From assembly GCF_000234665.1 (NCBI RefSeq), contig NC_018324.1, forward strand, positions 2,736,944 to 2,800,943: a DNA stretch of 64,000 bases, given 5' to 3'. Shown one piece after another: positions 50,110 to 61,600 of the stretch (position 1 is the first letter of the stretch; the number at the start of each line of letters is the position of its first letter). Made by a program: the position numbers and the translations under genes. A model generated the notes under the pieces. It was not told where the DNA came from, searched no databases, and saw nothing but the letters and a program-made list of their open reading frames with translations. Source of the DNA: Leishmania mexicana MHOM/GT/2001/U1103 (lineage: Eukaryota > Euglenozoa > Kinetoplastea > Trypanosomatida > Trypanosomatidae).

Positions 50110-52316
50110 AGCGGCGCGGGAGGGTTTTTGTGGTGGTGCTGTGACGTGGAGGGAAGAGTGTGCGCGTGTGTGGGCACTAGAGAGAGAGCTGGGTGGGTAG
50201 GCTGGGAGCGTAGCAGACATAACTGCTGGCAATCGAATGAATCCTTCAGCCCTTTTATTCCTTGTTGGGTGTGTCCTTGCTCACCTGCGCACAGCACCGG
50301 CGTGACGGCTGCACGCACACATCGGCAGGTGCTCATGCGTGCCTTTAGGTAAGCGGGGGAGGAGGGAGGAGTACGGGACGGGCAGTCGGAACGTTTTGCT
50401 CTCTGCCGCCTCCGTCTGGCCGTGACGTGAGAGTGCGACGGGGTGGGTGGGGGACTGTAGAGGGGGTGTACCGCGGCGTCTGCGGATGCACATTGGCATA
50501 TCGTGCTCCTCGCTCTCCTGCGTCTACCACCTCCCTGCTCTCCGTGACTCCCTCTTCATGCACGCCCTCCCTCCTCGTCGGTCGGGGCGGCGCCTGTCGA
50601 GCTCAGCCTTCATTTCTCCTCTTTATTGTGTGCCCTCGGCCGTCAGTCTGCACGCGCGCTTGCTAGTCGGAAGATCTGCCTCCCTCTCGCTCATGTGACA
50701 TCGCTGAGTGCTTGTCGCCACCCTCTGCGCCTGGGGCGATGACAGCGGTATCTCGAGGCTCGCTGCTTGCGCCCTGCATGCCACGCCCCTCCCCTTCCCT
50801 TCCTCTTTGCCGACTCGCTTCGCTCACCGATCGCGCTCTTCTCATTGTTGCTTCCGTCTTGCTCGGCCCTCGGCTGTCGAAAGTCGGTGCGTGTGTGTCC
50901 GTCTAGGTTTGCCAGCGGGTGTGGACAGGCGGCAGAGACACAAGGGTACGTGCCAGATCCATGCGCGGGTGCTCTTTGCACGACTCCCACCACGCGTTGA
51001 TCGCCGTTTCCCTTCATCGTTCCGTGGTGCCTCACGTCTGCGTGCACATGTGTGTGCCTTGGCGCTCCCTCATCATGGGTGCACATTTCGCTCTTGTCCG
51101 TTTCCACCACGACCCCCACCCCACCCCACCCCTTTCTTTCCCTCGCACAGCCACTCCGGGCGTGACGATCTGCTGCCAAGGTGACGGGCCGTAGCGTTGC
51201 GGACCAAGGAAGTGTATGAGTGGAGTGCACCCATGTCTGGTCACCAAGACAAGGCTTGCACCCATGAGGACAGACAGCCGCACAGACACCGATACGCTCT
51301 CTCACGCAGACAAGCACAAGCGCTCGCCGTCATGTCCCCCAACATGTAAAGCTATCGAGGATCAGTTCGCCAACACACCCGTCTCTGCCGCTTCGCCTCG
51401 CTTCGCTTGCCCTCCCCGCCCCCTCCCTCCTCCTCTCACCAGCTCAACTTCTTCGTAGGGTGCTCATGTGCATCCTGTGTCTCTGCGACATGAGCGAGAG
51501 GAGTGGAAGGACGCCTACGAAGAAGTCATATGCAGACACACACACACACACACAGAGTGTCGATCTTTTGCATCGGCAACAGCGAACAAGCCAACAGAAA
51601 GGTAAGATGGGAACACCTGGAGCGGCGGCGGCGGACCGTCGCATCGGTGCACCGGCCGGGAGGGAGCACGGATACAAGAGAGGGACTCGCTCAATGAGCG
51701 AACGGATCCGCGTAGGCACCAGCGGCCACGAGCACTCTGCCACACACACACACACAAAAAAAAAGGCTGTGGCCCCTGGTGGGGGGCATTCGTGTGTCAC
51801 CTTCTATGGATACTTTCTGAGATCGTGCGCGCGTGTACATGGCACTATGCCTCTCCCTACTTTCCTCCCTCCCTCCCTCCCTCCCTCTCTCTCCCTTTCA
51901 ACGTTCCTTGATGGACTTGCGTGTTACCTGCCCGTGTAATGTGGACGCGCAGGCGCGCAACCGTCTGTAGGCGGTAACATCACGCGCAGACATCACCAGC
52001 ACGCATCCCGTTGTTGTTGGGGGTGGTGAGGGGTGTGTTCTCTCTCATCTCTCTTTCTCCCTCGTTGGCCTTATCATTGCAGAAGCGGGCTCGGCTACGC
52101 GTTGACATTGTGGCACTTGGCACGTGCTGCTCTCTGACTCGCCTGCGTTACGCGTCGCGCACATTTTCTGTGCTTGCCCTTCGCCCGCCACTGAGAGGTT
52201 GCTCACGGATCACGTACAGAAATCAGCACGGACGCGCGCACACACAGAGAGAGAAACAGACGGACACATGTGTGCTGCCCAGTGCTGCGCAGCGCCACCA
52301 ATACGCCCACGCACAC
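50110..52316. other. Long intergenic region (2.2 kb)
   Basis: No coding support. Contains a CA tract (51536-51554), CA plus an A-run (51741-51765), a (CCCT)n tract (51863-51890) and CT-rich sequence before RAD1 (52035-52075, AG at 52081-52085). Shadow frames show no domains. Confidence 0.55.
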
Positions 52317-53420
52317 ATGTCCATCTACTGCCGTCTTGCGTCGCCGCCGGTGTTCCTTCGCGCACTGCACACTGTGTCAGTCAGCCGCGATGGGTGGGCC
52401 ACCGTCGTGTTCACCGACTCGCATGTCGTCCTGCACGTCGAGGGCACGGATGAGAACATGACAGCGACGTGCACCCTGCCCAAGAACCTCTTCGCTGAGT
52501 ACGCCGTCGTCGAGACGCGCTTTGCGCTGCACATCCCCACTTTGATCGACGCGCTACTCATGCTTGGCCCATCAGTGGCGACGGCGTCGACCAGGGCCGT
52601 ACTTGCGTACCCGACCGACGATGCGAAGCTGCTTGTGGAGCTAACCCCCACAGATCGGGCTGCTGGTGGCGGCAGCTCTGGCGGATTTTTGAGTGGTGCC
52701 TCGCTGACGCATTCAGACCTCGGTGTTGGCGGGTCTCGCATGCTTCAGTCGCTTCTCGTCACCCGCAACGTGCGTGACCACTTGCTAGATCTGCGCTTCT
52801 CGGAGGCGGCGCTTCTGGCGCAGGTGACACTGCAGGGTGACACGGTGCGCGACCTCATCGCCGATGTCACGGCGGCGCAGTGCACGGAAGTGTCAATCCG
52901 CATTGACCCTAAGCTCGGCGTCATTCTGCGCGGAGAGGGTGGTCCGTACGGCGAGGTGGAGGCGCACGTCCACGCCACCTCCGAGGCGCTGTTGTCGCTG
53001 TCGCGTGAGCAGTCCACCAGCACGCGCGTCTACACGCACCATCTTGCCTTGGCGTGCGGCGCAAAGGGTGGCACAGGGGGCGGTGGTAGCAGTGGCGGCA
53101 GCGCCGGTGCCGGTGGAGCTGGTGGAGGACGTCTGCGCGGCACAGGCGCCGGCGGTGGCGGCTTCAGCATGCGGGATGGGCGTTTGTCGAACTCTGATTA
53201 CATCCTGATGGGTCTCGCCGCCTCCGCCGCTGGTGCAGGTAGCAGCGGTGGAGGCGGTGGTGCGGCTGTGGGTACGCTATTTGGTGGCTTCGAGCGGCTG
53301 ACACTCCAGATCAACGCGCAGCGGCAACTGAGTGTGCTGCACACGCAACGGGACCACGAGCTGAAGGTGTTTGTGACGGTTGTAGTGATGCCGCTCAGCT
53401 CGGTGTACGACGTGCTGTGA
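52317..53420 (+). CDS. RAD1: RAD1 subunit of the 9-1-1 checkpoint clamp
   Basis: 367-residue PCNA-fold protein resembling Rad1. The N-terminal domain has the expected order: a first strand with FLRALHTVSVS, ATVVFTDSHVVLHVEG, a ATCTLPKNLFAEYAV segment and FALHIPTLIDALLMLG, matching Rad1's hydrophobic pattern. A second half includes VRDLIADVTAAQCTEVSIRI and ILRGEGGPYGEVEAHVH, and the C-terminal strand ELKVFVTVVVMPLS. Rad9-Hus1-Rad1 is loaded at damaged DNA to activate ATR signalling. It is longer than typical Rad1 because of three Gly/Ser-rich loops (about residues 120-140, 240-285 and 300-325). I chose the ATG at 52317, next to the domain start, because upstream frame sequence is low complexity and precedes CA-rich untranslated sequence. 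Confidence 0.75.
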   Translation: MSIYCRLASPPVFLRALHTVSVSRDGWATVVFTDSHVVLHVEGTDENMTATCTLPKNLFAEYAVVETRFALHIPTLIDALLMLGPSVATASTRAVLAYPTDDAKLLVELTPTDRAAGGGSSGGFLSGASLTHSDLGVGGSRMLQSLLVTRNVRDHLLDLRFSEAALLAQVTLQGDTVRDLIADVTAAQCTEVSIRIDPKLGVILRGEGGPYGEVEAHVHATSEALLSLSREQSTSTRVYTHHLALACGAKGGTGGGGSSGGSAGAGGAGGGRLRGTGAGGGGFSMRDGRLSNSDYILMGLAASAAGAGSSGGGGGAAVGTLFGGFERLTLQINAQRQLSVLHTQRDHELKVFVTVVVMPLSSVYDVL

Positions 53421-54228
53421 GGACGCACACATGGAGCGCACTGAAAACGGTGCCACCCCCCCTCCTCCCCTCCTCCTTCCGGGTGCGCTGCGTTATCTTC
53501 GTCTTTTGGGGTATGGGTGCCTACTTGTGGTGGAGAGGCGTCTGGGCACACGCCACACATATCTCTCTATCTTTCTCGCTCGCTTACGCAGACCATCACA
53601 GCAGTCAAGTGCTGCGCTTACACACACGCACGCACACGCAGCCGCAACCACTGACGTCCGTGGAAGGGAGCGGGCGGGCAGAGAAAGGTGTGACGCACAT
53701 CGCTCATGGTAGTGCCACGGTGAAGAAGAAAAAGATGTTCTGGCTTTTCCTGCTTCTGTCATGTTGTCTGCGCGATACCGAGGCTACGCGCGCGTGGCAA
53801 CAGTGCGTCACGGGGCAGGTGCGCCACATCACGCACGCGCCTCCCCCTCCCCTCATTTTCTTTCTCTGATGCCGTCCCAGCCTGCTCGACATCGCCACCA
53901 TCGACGCGTTGCTCAGCTCACCGCAGCGCTCTCTTCGATTCCCCGCCTTGCGTGGCTCTCTACCTATCTCTGCAATCCTACACGAATTTTTCCGACATCT
54001 TCTCCGCATAACACGCACACGCAGCGGCCGCAGCGAAGTGTGAGCGCGTGCACGGATACAGAGCACGGCTCCCCTCTCCTCCCCCTTCCGCTTGCCTGGC
54101 GTGCTCTCTCGCTTACACAGCGCACCGACTAGGAAAACAATCGCGAGCGCGAATCGTCGTCGTTGGGCGTCTCTAGATAACCTCCCCTCCCCCCCCCACA
54201 CACACACCAAACGGCGGGCTCCTCCGTC
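53421..54228. other. Intergenic region
   Basis: Non-coding, with CA repeats (53620-53638, 54199-54208), C-runs (53456-53463, 54189-54197) and CT-rich tracts. No gene is seen. Confidence 0.6.
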
Positions 54229-55998
54229 ATGAGCGAGTTTCAGCTTATCCTCAGCCCGGCGCAGCTCACAAAGCACTATGAGGTGCTACAGTTTCTCAGC
54301 CGCCACCCGAACCAGCCGTACACGCTGGCGCAGTTGGACTCCCTCCTGCCGCGCGGGGTGGCGGTGCAGCGCTTTCCAACGGAATGGTTCTCGCTCGTGG
54401 AGGACGGCGCCTGCTGGCACCGCAGCATTGAGCTGCATCGCACCTACAGCACCGTGGCCACCGCCGCAACAGCCCATCTGAAGCCGGACACCGCACGGAA
54501 CGACGCGCCTGCCTCTTCCCCAGCGTCGTCCACACCAACAGCGGAGGACCGGTCCCAGTATGTGTTGCTGTGTGCTCGTGCCGAGGTGAACACACTGGAT
54601 GAGCTGCGCGCGCGCATCGAGTCCCCGTCCACACTGCTGGACCCGGAAGGCTGCGTCGGACTGCACACCGATCAAATCGTCGTCTCAGCGGCGCTTATCC
54701 GGCGAGCAGTTCACATGGGGCTAGTGTACTACTTCCCGGACACGTACGACAAGGCGGAGTACAAGCAGTTTGGCATGCGAGACGCTTCATCTTCGGCCAG
54801 TGGTGGCGCAGCGGCGGGATCTGGCTTGGATGGGAGCATAGGCAGCGGCAGTCGAGCGAACATCGGACAAGCGACCGCGTCTCTGCTGGAATCTTTCCTA
54901 GAACGCGATGAGCCCTATGGCGAAGGGCGCAACGTTGGCGGTGACTGCACCTACATTGCCCTCCCACCCGGTGTCTGTGTACAGCATCGCCTGCTCACCC
55001 GCCGCGGTGTGCCGGAGCAGGAGGCGCACTCGCTGCCGACGCGCTTCTACGTGGGGGAGCGGGTGCTCCTCCTCTTCGACAATCTGGTCGCCGTAAAGAA
55101 GTTGGGGCTGCCAAACAAGCTGCGCGTTGAGTGGTCACTGGCAGGCGTGAGGCTGGCAAACACGGGTGACGCCAGCCAGGCAACCGGGGAGGGAGGGAGA
55201 AGCCGACTGGAGGCGCTGGCCGCAGCACAGCCGCAACCGCTCCGGATACGCCGAGAAAACGTTGCGGTGCGCAGCACGTCGGCCGCGGCGAATGCGTCAC
55301 CATCGGCGGCGACGACAGCCTCCGTTGCTATGGATGCGCCAGCGCCAATCGTTGTCAGCACCAAGGTCAAGGTGGAGATAGAGGCAGTACAGGCCTGCAC
55401 GCTCAAGCTGATCCTCACTGTGAACGGTCTGGAGAATGTGCTGAACCTCGAAGTGCGGGAGAGCGCTGTGAGCCTGCCGGGCGTACTCGTGCTGCGAGAC
55501 CGCCACCTGGACAGCTTTGCGCTACCAGAGAAGAGCGTCCTTGGGGACCCTATTGTGAATCCCTTGCCTTCATGGCGGTACCCCTATGAGTCGGTGCTGC
55601 ACGCTGCGAGTTCGTCGGCCGGTGAGTGCAGCGACGACACAGCGGCACAGTGGGCGACTGCAGCTGCCGAGCCGTGGGCGGAGCTTGTTCCTCTCCCTTG
55701 GACACAGAACCCATCCCCGACCATGCTGGCGCTGCGGGAGGCGACGTACCCGGCCCAGGACGTCACCGTCCGCGCCGCCACCCGCGCCGTCTTCTCCGCG
55801 CAGTCCCTCGCTGACGAGGCGCGTCTACGACAGACGAAGGAGCGCATGCGTCGCGAGGCGGACGCTCGCGCCGGCACTGGCGGAGGCGGGAAGCGGCGGC
55901 GACGGCAGCCGCCCCGCAGCAACTTGGTGCTCAGCAACCGCCATCTCCTCCACTTTGGCCTTGACTTTTCCATCCCCTTTGCGAACCGGCGAGATTAG
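54229..55998 (+). CDS. Conserved-type hypothetical protein, possible winged-helix factor
   Basis: 589-residue protein not assigned to a family with confidence. Residues ~8-70 (YEVLQFLSRHPNQPYTLAQL, then PTEWFSLVEDG) and ~115-175 (LDELRARIE, IVVSAALIRRAVHMGLVYYF) each read as a helix-helix-strand unit like tandem winged helices. A comparable layout occurs in TFIIE-beta, but this is only a hypothesis. A later structured block with TRFYVGERVLLLFDNLVAVK and CTLKLILTVNG suggests a beta-rich domain (~270-430). Ser/Ala/Gly-rich linkers separate the blocks. The C-terminus is basic (KRRRRQPPRSN), compatible with nuclear localisation. The ATG at 54229 directly precedes the first helix. Confidence 0.7.
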   Translation: MSEFQLILSPAQLTKHYEVLQFLSRHPNQPYTLAQLDSLLPRGVAVQRFPTEWFSLVEDGACWHRSIELHRTYSTVATAATAHLKPDTARNDAPASSPASSTPTAEDRSQYVLLCARAEVNTLDELRARIESPSTLLDPEGCVGLHTDQIVVSAALIRRAVHMGLVYYFPDTYDKAEYKQFGMRDASSSASGGAAAGSGLDGSIGSGSRANIGQATASLLESFLERDEPYGEGRNVGGDCTYIALPPGVCVQHRLLTRRGVPEQEAHSLPTRFYVGERVLLLFDNLVAVKKLGLPNKLRVEWSLAGVRLANTGDASQATGEGGRSRLEALAAAQPQPLRIRRENVAVRSTSAAANASPSAATTASVAMDAPAPIVVSTKVKVEIEAVQACTLKLILTVNGLENVLNLEVRESAVSLPGVLVLRDRHLDSFALPEKSVLGDPIVNPLPSWRYPYESVLHAASSSAGECSDDTAAQWATAAAEPWAELVPLPWTQNPSPTMLALREATYPAQDVTVRAATRAVFSAQSLADEARLRQTKERMRREADARAGTGGGGKRRRRQPPRSNLVLSNRHLLHFGLDFSIPFANRRD

Positions 55999-56841
55999 GG
56001 CGTTATCCCAAGCACCGACCGTGTGTAGACTTGTTTGCGTGAGTAACAGTCTCTGGCGAGTTGCTGCTGCTGCTGCCGCCGCGACCCCGTTCGCTCGAAC
56101 TCGCTTCTTCCCTCGATTCTCCGGCGGCTCTCCCTCTCTGTCCGCCGTCAGGTTTCCGCTGGGCACACGTCGAACGCGCGAGAGGCAGAAGACACGCGAA
56201 CTCGAAAGCAAAGCACACGCGTAGAGGAAAAGGGCGTCTCGGCAAGACATGTCTGTGCACGACTGACAATATGCTTTCCCTTCCACACACACACACACGT
56301 GTAACGCTGACGTGTGTGAAAGCTATCGGATGCGTGCGGGTGCTTCACGTACCCCCTCCCCATTGCCCTCTACTGACCACCACCACCTCCTGGCGCTGGA
56401 GAGGGATTTTGTTTCGAACCCGGACGGAGAGAGGGATGCGTGAGGGTAGTCGTGAGTGCCGGCGGCTCTGCCGCTTCTGCTAAACGTGTTCATCCCTGCT
56501 ACTCACCTCACCATCTATCACGCTTGTCTGCTCCGTCTGGGTCTCTTGCTCCCTTCTGTCCAACTCATATCCGCACACCCCGGAATCTTCGATGGCTGCG
56601 CACACCTGCTCCGTTGGTGGTTGTTGACGATGTCGATGCTGATGAGGCAGGCGATAGCCACGCGCCCCCTCCCACACACACACGCACGAGAAAAACGTAA
56701 ACAAAGGAAAGACAACGCTCCTCTCTGCCTGCGTCCGGCGAAGTTGGCGGGACGCCGCACATGGTGCAAGCCCGCCTCTGTCTCTTCCTCCTCCTCCCTC
56801 GTGTCGCATCAACATCGCCGCCGCAAAGGAATCAGCCGTTT
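55999..56841. other. Intergenic region
   Basis: Non-coding, with CA repeats (56284-56298, 56673-56684) and a CT-rich tract at about 56777-56800. The first clear AG after that tract lies just before 56842. No gene is seen. Confidence 0.55.
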
Positions 56842-57642
56842 ATGCCACGGATCACCAGCACCGCCATCAAGTCCTCGCTGCAGTCCAGGAGAGGGTTCAG
56901 GTCACCGCTGAGGCGATCGGGTATACATGCAGCGCCGCGTGCAACCCTGGCTCATGCGTTGGGTAGCGGAGGCACTGCTGCGCGTGGTGCCGCTGCGTCT
57001 ACGCGCGCGCAAAGCACGTCGCCTCGCTCGACTGAAAATGACTCAGCGGCCGACCCGCTCGACATATTCCCGTACGCAGATGCAGAAAACTGCAGCAGCA
57101 GCATTCTCGCACCGCTGCCTCACCGCCAAACCGCCACTGCGGCGAGGGACTTCGCGCGACCCCGCTGCCTTTGCCGTCCTATCGCGATGAGCATAGAGTC
57201 GGTGTCCAGCTGGGAGGAGGACGCAGAGACCAGCAGCGTATCGGAAGCTGAAGGCGGCTGCCACGCGAGCGCCCGCCCGAAACCTGCACAGGCGCCGATG
57301 ATGAGGCATCCCATGTGCCGTGAACGGTCGCCACGACGCCCTGCCGCTCAACCTACAGGCAGCAGGGATGGCGGTGAAGGAAACATCACACAGGTGTCCG
57401 CGCTTCATCGACTCAACGCGCGTCTCACTCGCGCGAGACGACGCAATCGAGGGCATGCATCGTCCTCTTGCTCAGACGCCGCTGCCAACTTGTCTCAGCA
57501 GTCAGCCGGCGTCAGCGATTGTAGTCGTCGTCGTGTACGACCTCAGCAGCCTCCATCACAGTTGGCCCCAGAGTTCGTTGCGTCAGACAGCGTCATCGAC
57601 TTGCTGAGCGAAGACTGGCCGAGTAAAGCTTGGCTGATATAA
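56842..57642 (+). CDS. Hypothetical, basic disordered protein
   Basis: 266-residue protein of unknown function, rich in Arg, Ser, Ala and Pro and mostly predicted disordered. There is no signal peptide from this start and no membrane segment. The last ~20 residues (APEFVASDSVIDLLSEDWPS) are acidic/hydrophobic and look like a short linear interaction motif. An in-frame ATG at 56761 would add a hydrophobic stretch (LCLFLLLP) that mimics a signal peptide, but it overlaps the CT-rich tract expected to be the splice signal, so 56842 is preferred. Coding status rests mainly on frame length and position. Confidence 0.5.
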   Translation: MPRITSTAIKSSLQSRRGFRSPLRRSGIHAAPRATLAHALGSGGTAARGAAASTRAQSTSPRSTENDSAADPLDIFPYADAENCSSSILAPLPHRQTATAARDFARPRCLCRPIAMSIESVSSWEEDAETSSVSEAEGGCHASARPKPAQAPMMRHPMCRERSPRRPAAQPTGSRDGGEGNITQVSALHRLNARLTRARRRNRGHASSSCSDAAANLSQQSAGVSDCSRRRVRPQQPPSQLAPEFVASDSVIDLLSEDWPSKAWLI

Positions 57643-58659
57643 AGCAGGCGGCCGTGGGTGGCGAGGTGCCCCGCGGCTTACAAGCCTCATCATACAGGGT
57701 GAGCTGAGCCGCCTCTTGCCACTCAGACACGGCACGCGCTTCACGCCTTTTCCAACGTGTGCAGAGGTTTGCCGTTCGATCTGCGCAGCTCACCTGCGCC
57801 CTTCTTCGTGTCGAAGGTAGTTGCATACTTGTCTTTCCTTTTTTTCCATGTGTGTATGGGAGGGATTAGGGGTGCTCTACAGCACCCCCACCCACCTCCT
57901 CCCCCTTCGCTTCCTCTGCTCGTCATCTGCGTTGCATCCTGCCAGCACTCATGCACGTGACTTCGAAACGGGCGAAGAAAGGAAACCAGGAAAGTCACTC
58001 CACAACGTGACAAGAATGCGGTATGCGTGTGTGTCGTGCGCGTGTCTGCAACGGCGCTCCAGCAGCGCCGGGGTTTGTGTTCGCCTTAGCGGTGTGCTGC
58101 AGTCTCTTCGCCTTTGACGTAGTTCTCTGGCTCCTTTAACTCTCCCCCTCCTTCCTCCCTCCCCTCCCGCCCTGACGTCTTACCACTTGCTCACGTTTCC
58201 ATCCACAACTTTGACGGGCTTGTCGCAGCGCTGAAGACCAACGGTGCTTCGTCTTATTGACAGCGAGGGGCCATCGTGGCAAGGCACTTCAACAACACGC
58301 CTGCCTGCCACTTGCGGAGCCAAGCGCACAGCGCATATCTCGACAAAGGCTCGCCGCAGCACTCGCAGCTCGCCTCGGGGTCTGCTTCATCACCCATACA
58401 TGCATACACCCATGCACGCACACGTATTCGTACAGGGCGTACGCACATAACACAACGCGGTATCGATAAGCAAACCCTCCATACAATCTGCGCCACACCG
58501 CACGCACCCGCGCCCTTTGTGGTTGTTTCTGAGGCATCGCTTTGGTACTCTCGTGCAGGTCACGTGAACTCCCCTCGCCCGCGGGTCTGTCTCCATCCAC
58601 GTCTCGCTGGGTGGCTGTGAGCCCCCCCCTCCTCCTCCTTCCCTATTTCCCCCTGAGCC
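57643..58659. other. Intergenic region
   Basis: About 1 kb of non-coding sequence with T-rich (57838-57846), C-rich (57885-57905, 58622-58628) and CT-rich tracts. The final tract 58622-58653 is the probable splice signal of the coiled-coil gene. No RNA gene is recognised. Confidence 0.6.
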
Positions 58660-61600
58660 ATGCCGCACAGCGCGTACAGCAAGCATGACATTCCGCGAGA
58701 GCTGCAGCGACTTATCGACCACACTGACCGCGGCATCGAGCAGCTCTACCAACTAGCCGGCCGCAGCACTGCAGCCTCGACTGTGGCGGTCGACAGGCAG
58801 CCCATCATCGCAAAGGAGGGAGAGCGAAGGCAAAAACGCCGGGTGCACTATCGTAGCAGAGGAAGTCCAGGCTCGCTACTGGAAGAGAGGTGCGCCGAGG
58901 TACGGCATGACGACCCCCATCGCAGCATCCGCGAAGGCAGCGGCGGTGGCCACGGCGGCGCCAGGGCAGATGCTCAACCGAGGGCAGCAGTGCGATTCTC
59001 TTCCCGGAGATCGAGGGACGCGTACGAGTACGGCGGCGTTTCAAACAGTTGGAGGAGGTCGCGCGCACACGCGAGGGACGGCACGGCACAGATACAGCAT
59101 GATGAGTACGGCAACCGCGACGACGACTACTTCGACGACGATGAAGGCGATGCGCTGCCCGATGTCACCGAGAGCGACGACGACACGGACGTTTGCGAGA
59201 GAGACAAGACAGGCGATGAAAACGAAAGCGACGACGGCGAGGGCGACGATCGCGAGCCAGAGTCCGTTAGACGCCACCACAGGCAGTGGCGCGCGTCCGG
59301 CGCGCTCCGCCAGGCTTCTGTTGCTGCTGCCGAGACTTCGCTCCTGCCATCACAGCCGCCCAGCCGGCGGCCTTTGTCGCCGGCGTCGACGCCGCATCGA
59401 ACGCTAAACTTCTCTAACGGCACCGCGCCCTCCTCACCGGCGTCTCTGGCGAAGCCGCCACGCCACTCGCGTCGCCCTGATCTGCGCCCGCCTCCGTCGC
59501 ACGTGCCCGGCTCTTTCCCACAGCCTCCGTGGCAGCAGCGACATAGGCATCAAGACCACGGCGATCTCCCCCTCGCCGGAGGCACCTCCTATACGGCGTC
59601 ATCGGCGTCTTTCTCGGGGTTGTACGGCTCCTCAGCAGCATCGTCGCCGTCGCCAGCAGCGACGACTGCCGACGCCGCAGCGTACCGTGCCCACATGGCG
59701 GCGCAGCAGTCCACGCAGAGACCAAGCGCGTCTTCAGCCGCGCATCGGCGGCGCGCGCAGCAGCAGCAGCAGCTCAGCGGTGCTTCTATACCCAACCCAT
59801 CCACTTCGCTCTTTATGAGCCCTGGCTCGACGCATAGCGGAAGCCGTGACAAGTCTAACCTTCACACCCGCTCTGGCCTCCGGAAGACGAGTGGCACCGC
59901 GTCTTCTGGGATGCTGTCGCAATTTGGACGGAGGTGGAACAACATATTCAAGAAAATGCTCACCGATCCACCACCGCCAGCCCCATCGGCGGCATCGTCC
60001 ACGCCGCAACATTCGGCTGCAGCGGCGACGTCTACGCTACATCCACGAAGTCCACCCGTGCCATCGTCATTCTCTTCTTCTTCATCCACGACATCCACCG
60101 TGGGGAACGTGCGCGCGCACGGGGAGGGCGCTCCTGAGAGAGGCGTACTTCCGCAGCTGAGGGAGCTCATTCCACACCCACATGCAGTCCCTGCGACTCC
60201 GCCGTGCACTGTTGCCGATTTGGCGAATGTTGCCCCCGCCGCGGTGCCGTGCTCCGTCACCTTTGCCACAGCATTCGCCGACGCCCGTGTCGCCGAGCAG
60301 CTGCGGGCAGAGCTACAGGCGAAGGAGGAGGCGATGCTGCGGCTGCGCATGGACCACGCACGGGAGATGGCGGAGCTGCGCCAGTCTCTCACCCACGAGC
60401 GGGGGAGCGCGACTAAGCAGACGGCTGACGAGCTCGCCACGTCCTTCTCCATCAAGCAGCAGCTCCTTCAGGCGTCGCTGCAGACGGAGCAGGAGCGTCT
60501 GATGGAGGCGGAGGAGCAACTGCGACTTGCGCGTCGCGAGGCGGCGCAGCGTAAGATGGACCTCGAAGATTCGGCCCACGCTTTGCGGGCCCTGCAGAGC
60601 AAGTACGCCACGCTCGCGCACAGTCAAAGCGAGCACGCAGCGCAGGCGGCGCAGTGGCGTGAGCGGGCGGAGAAGGTCACCGCTGACGTTGCACAGCTCG
60701 AGTCGCAGGTGAAGGTGTGGAAAGCAAAGGAGGTGGACTGGCAGGCGCGGGAGGCGCAGCTGCAGCTGCTGGCGCACGCTGCTGAGGAGCGACGGGAGAA
60801 GGAAGAGACGTCGGCGCAGACGGCGCTGGCCCAGGTGGAGGCGGCCTTCACACAAACCTCGCAAAGTTACCAGGACTTGCTGGCGGAGGCGACAAAGCGC
60901 ATGTCCTACCTTGAAAAGAGTCATCGGAAGCACAAACTGCTCAAGGAAGCCCACACGGCTCTGAAGACGGAGTACGAGCAACTCGTGGACTCCTCTATGC
61001 ACCGCGCACAGCAGTCGGAGGCCGAGCTCGCCTCCTTACGCGCCGAGGCACAGGAGCTGCGCCAGCAACTGCGTCAGCGAGACTCGGCCACGCAGGAGGA
61101 GACGGCATCCCATCAAGAGATGCTGAACGACTACAAGCGGCGGCTGGAGCTGCAAGAGGCGAACGCGGCGGAGCAGGCGAAAACTCTGCAACACCACATT
61201 GACACTGCGAACCACACCATTGAGCTTCTTCGGTCGCAGATGGATAGCCTCACGCAGGACCTGCTCGAAGAACAGTCACAGCACCAGCAGATGCAAATGA
61301 AGGCGGCGCAGGCGGAGCTGCAGTGGAAAGAGGCGCAGCACGCGCAGCAGCGCACGACGGTGGCCTACAAGGTGCGCACCGAGGACACCATTGCGCAGCT
61401 GAAACGGCAGCTCCGCGAGAAAGACACCAAAATGCAAGCCCTTGCCGCCAGTGCCGCGGAGCCAGTGCAGCGACTGCGACAGCAGCTGGACGACGAGCGC
61501 GGCCGCCGCGCGCGGCTCGAGGAGCAGTTCCGTGCCTACAAGAAGAAGGCCAAGGAGGCGGAGGAGCAGGCGGTGAGCGAGATGCGGCGAGAGCAGCTAC

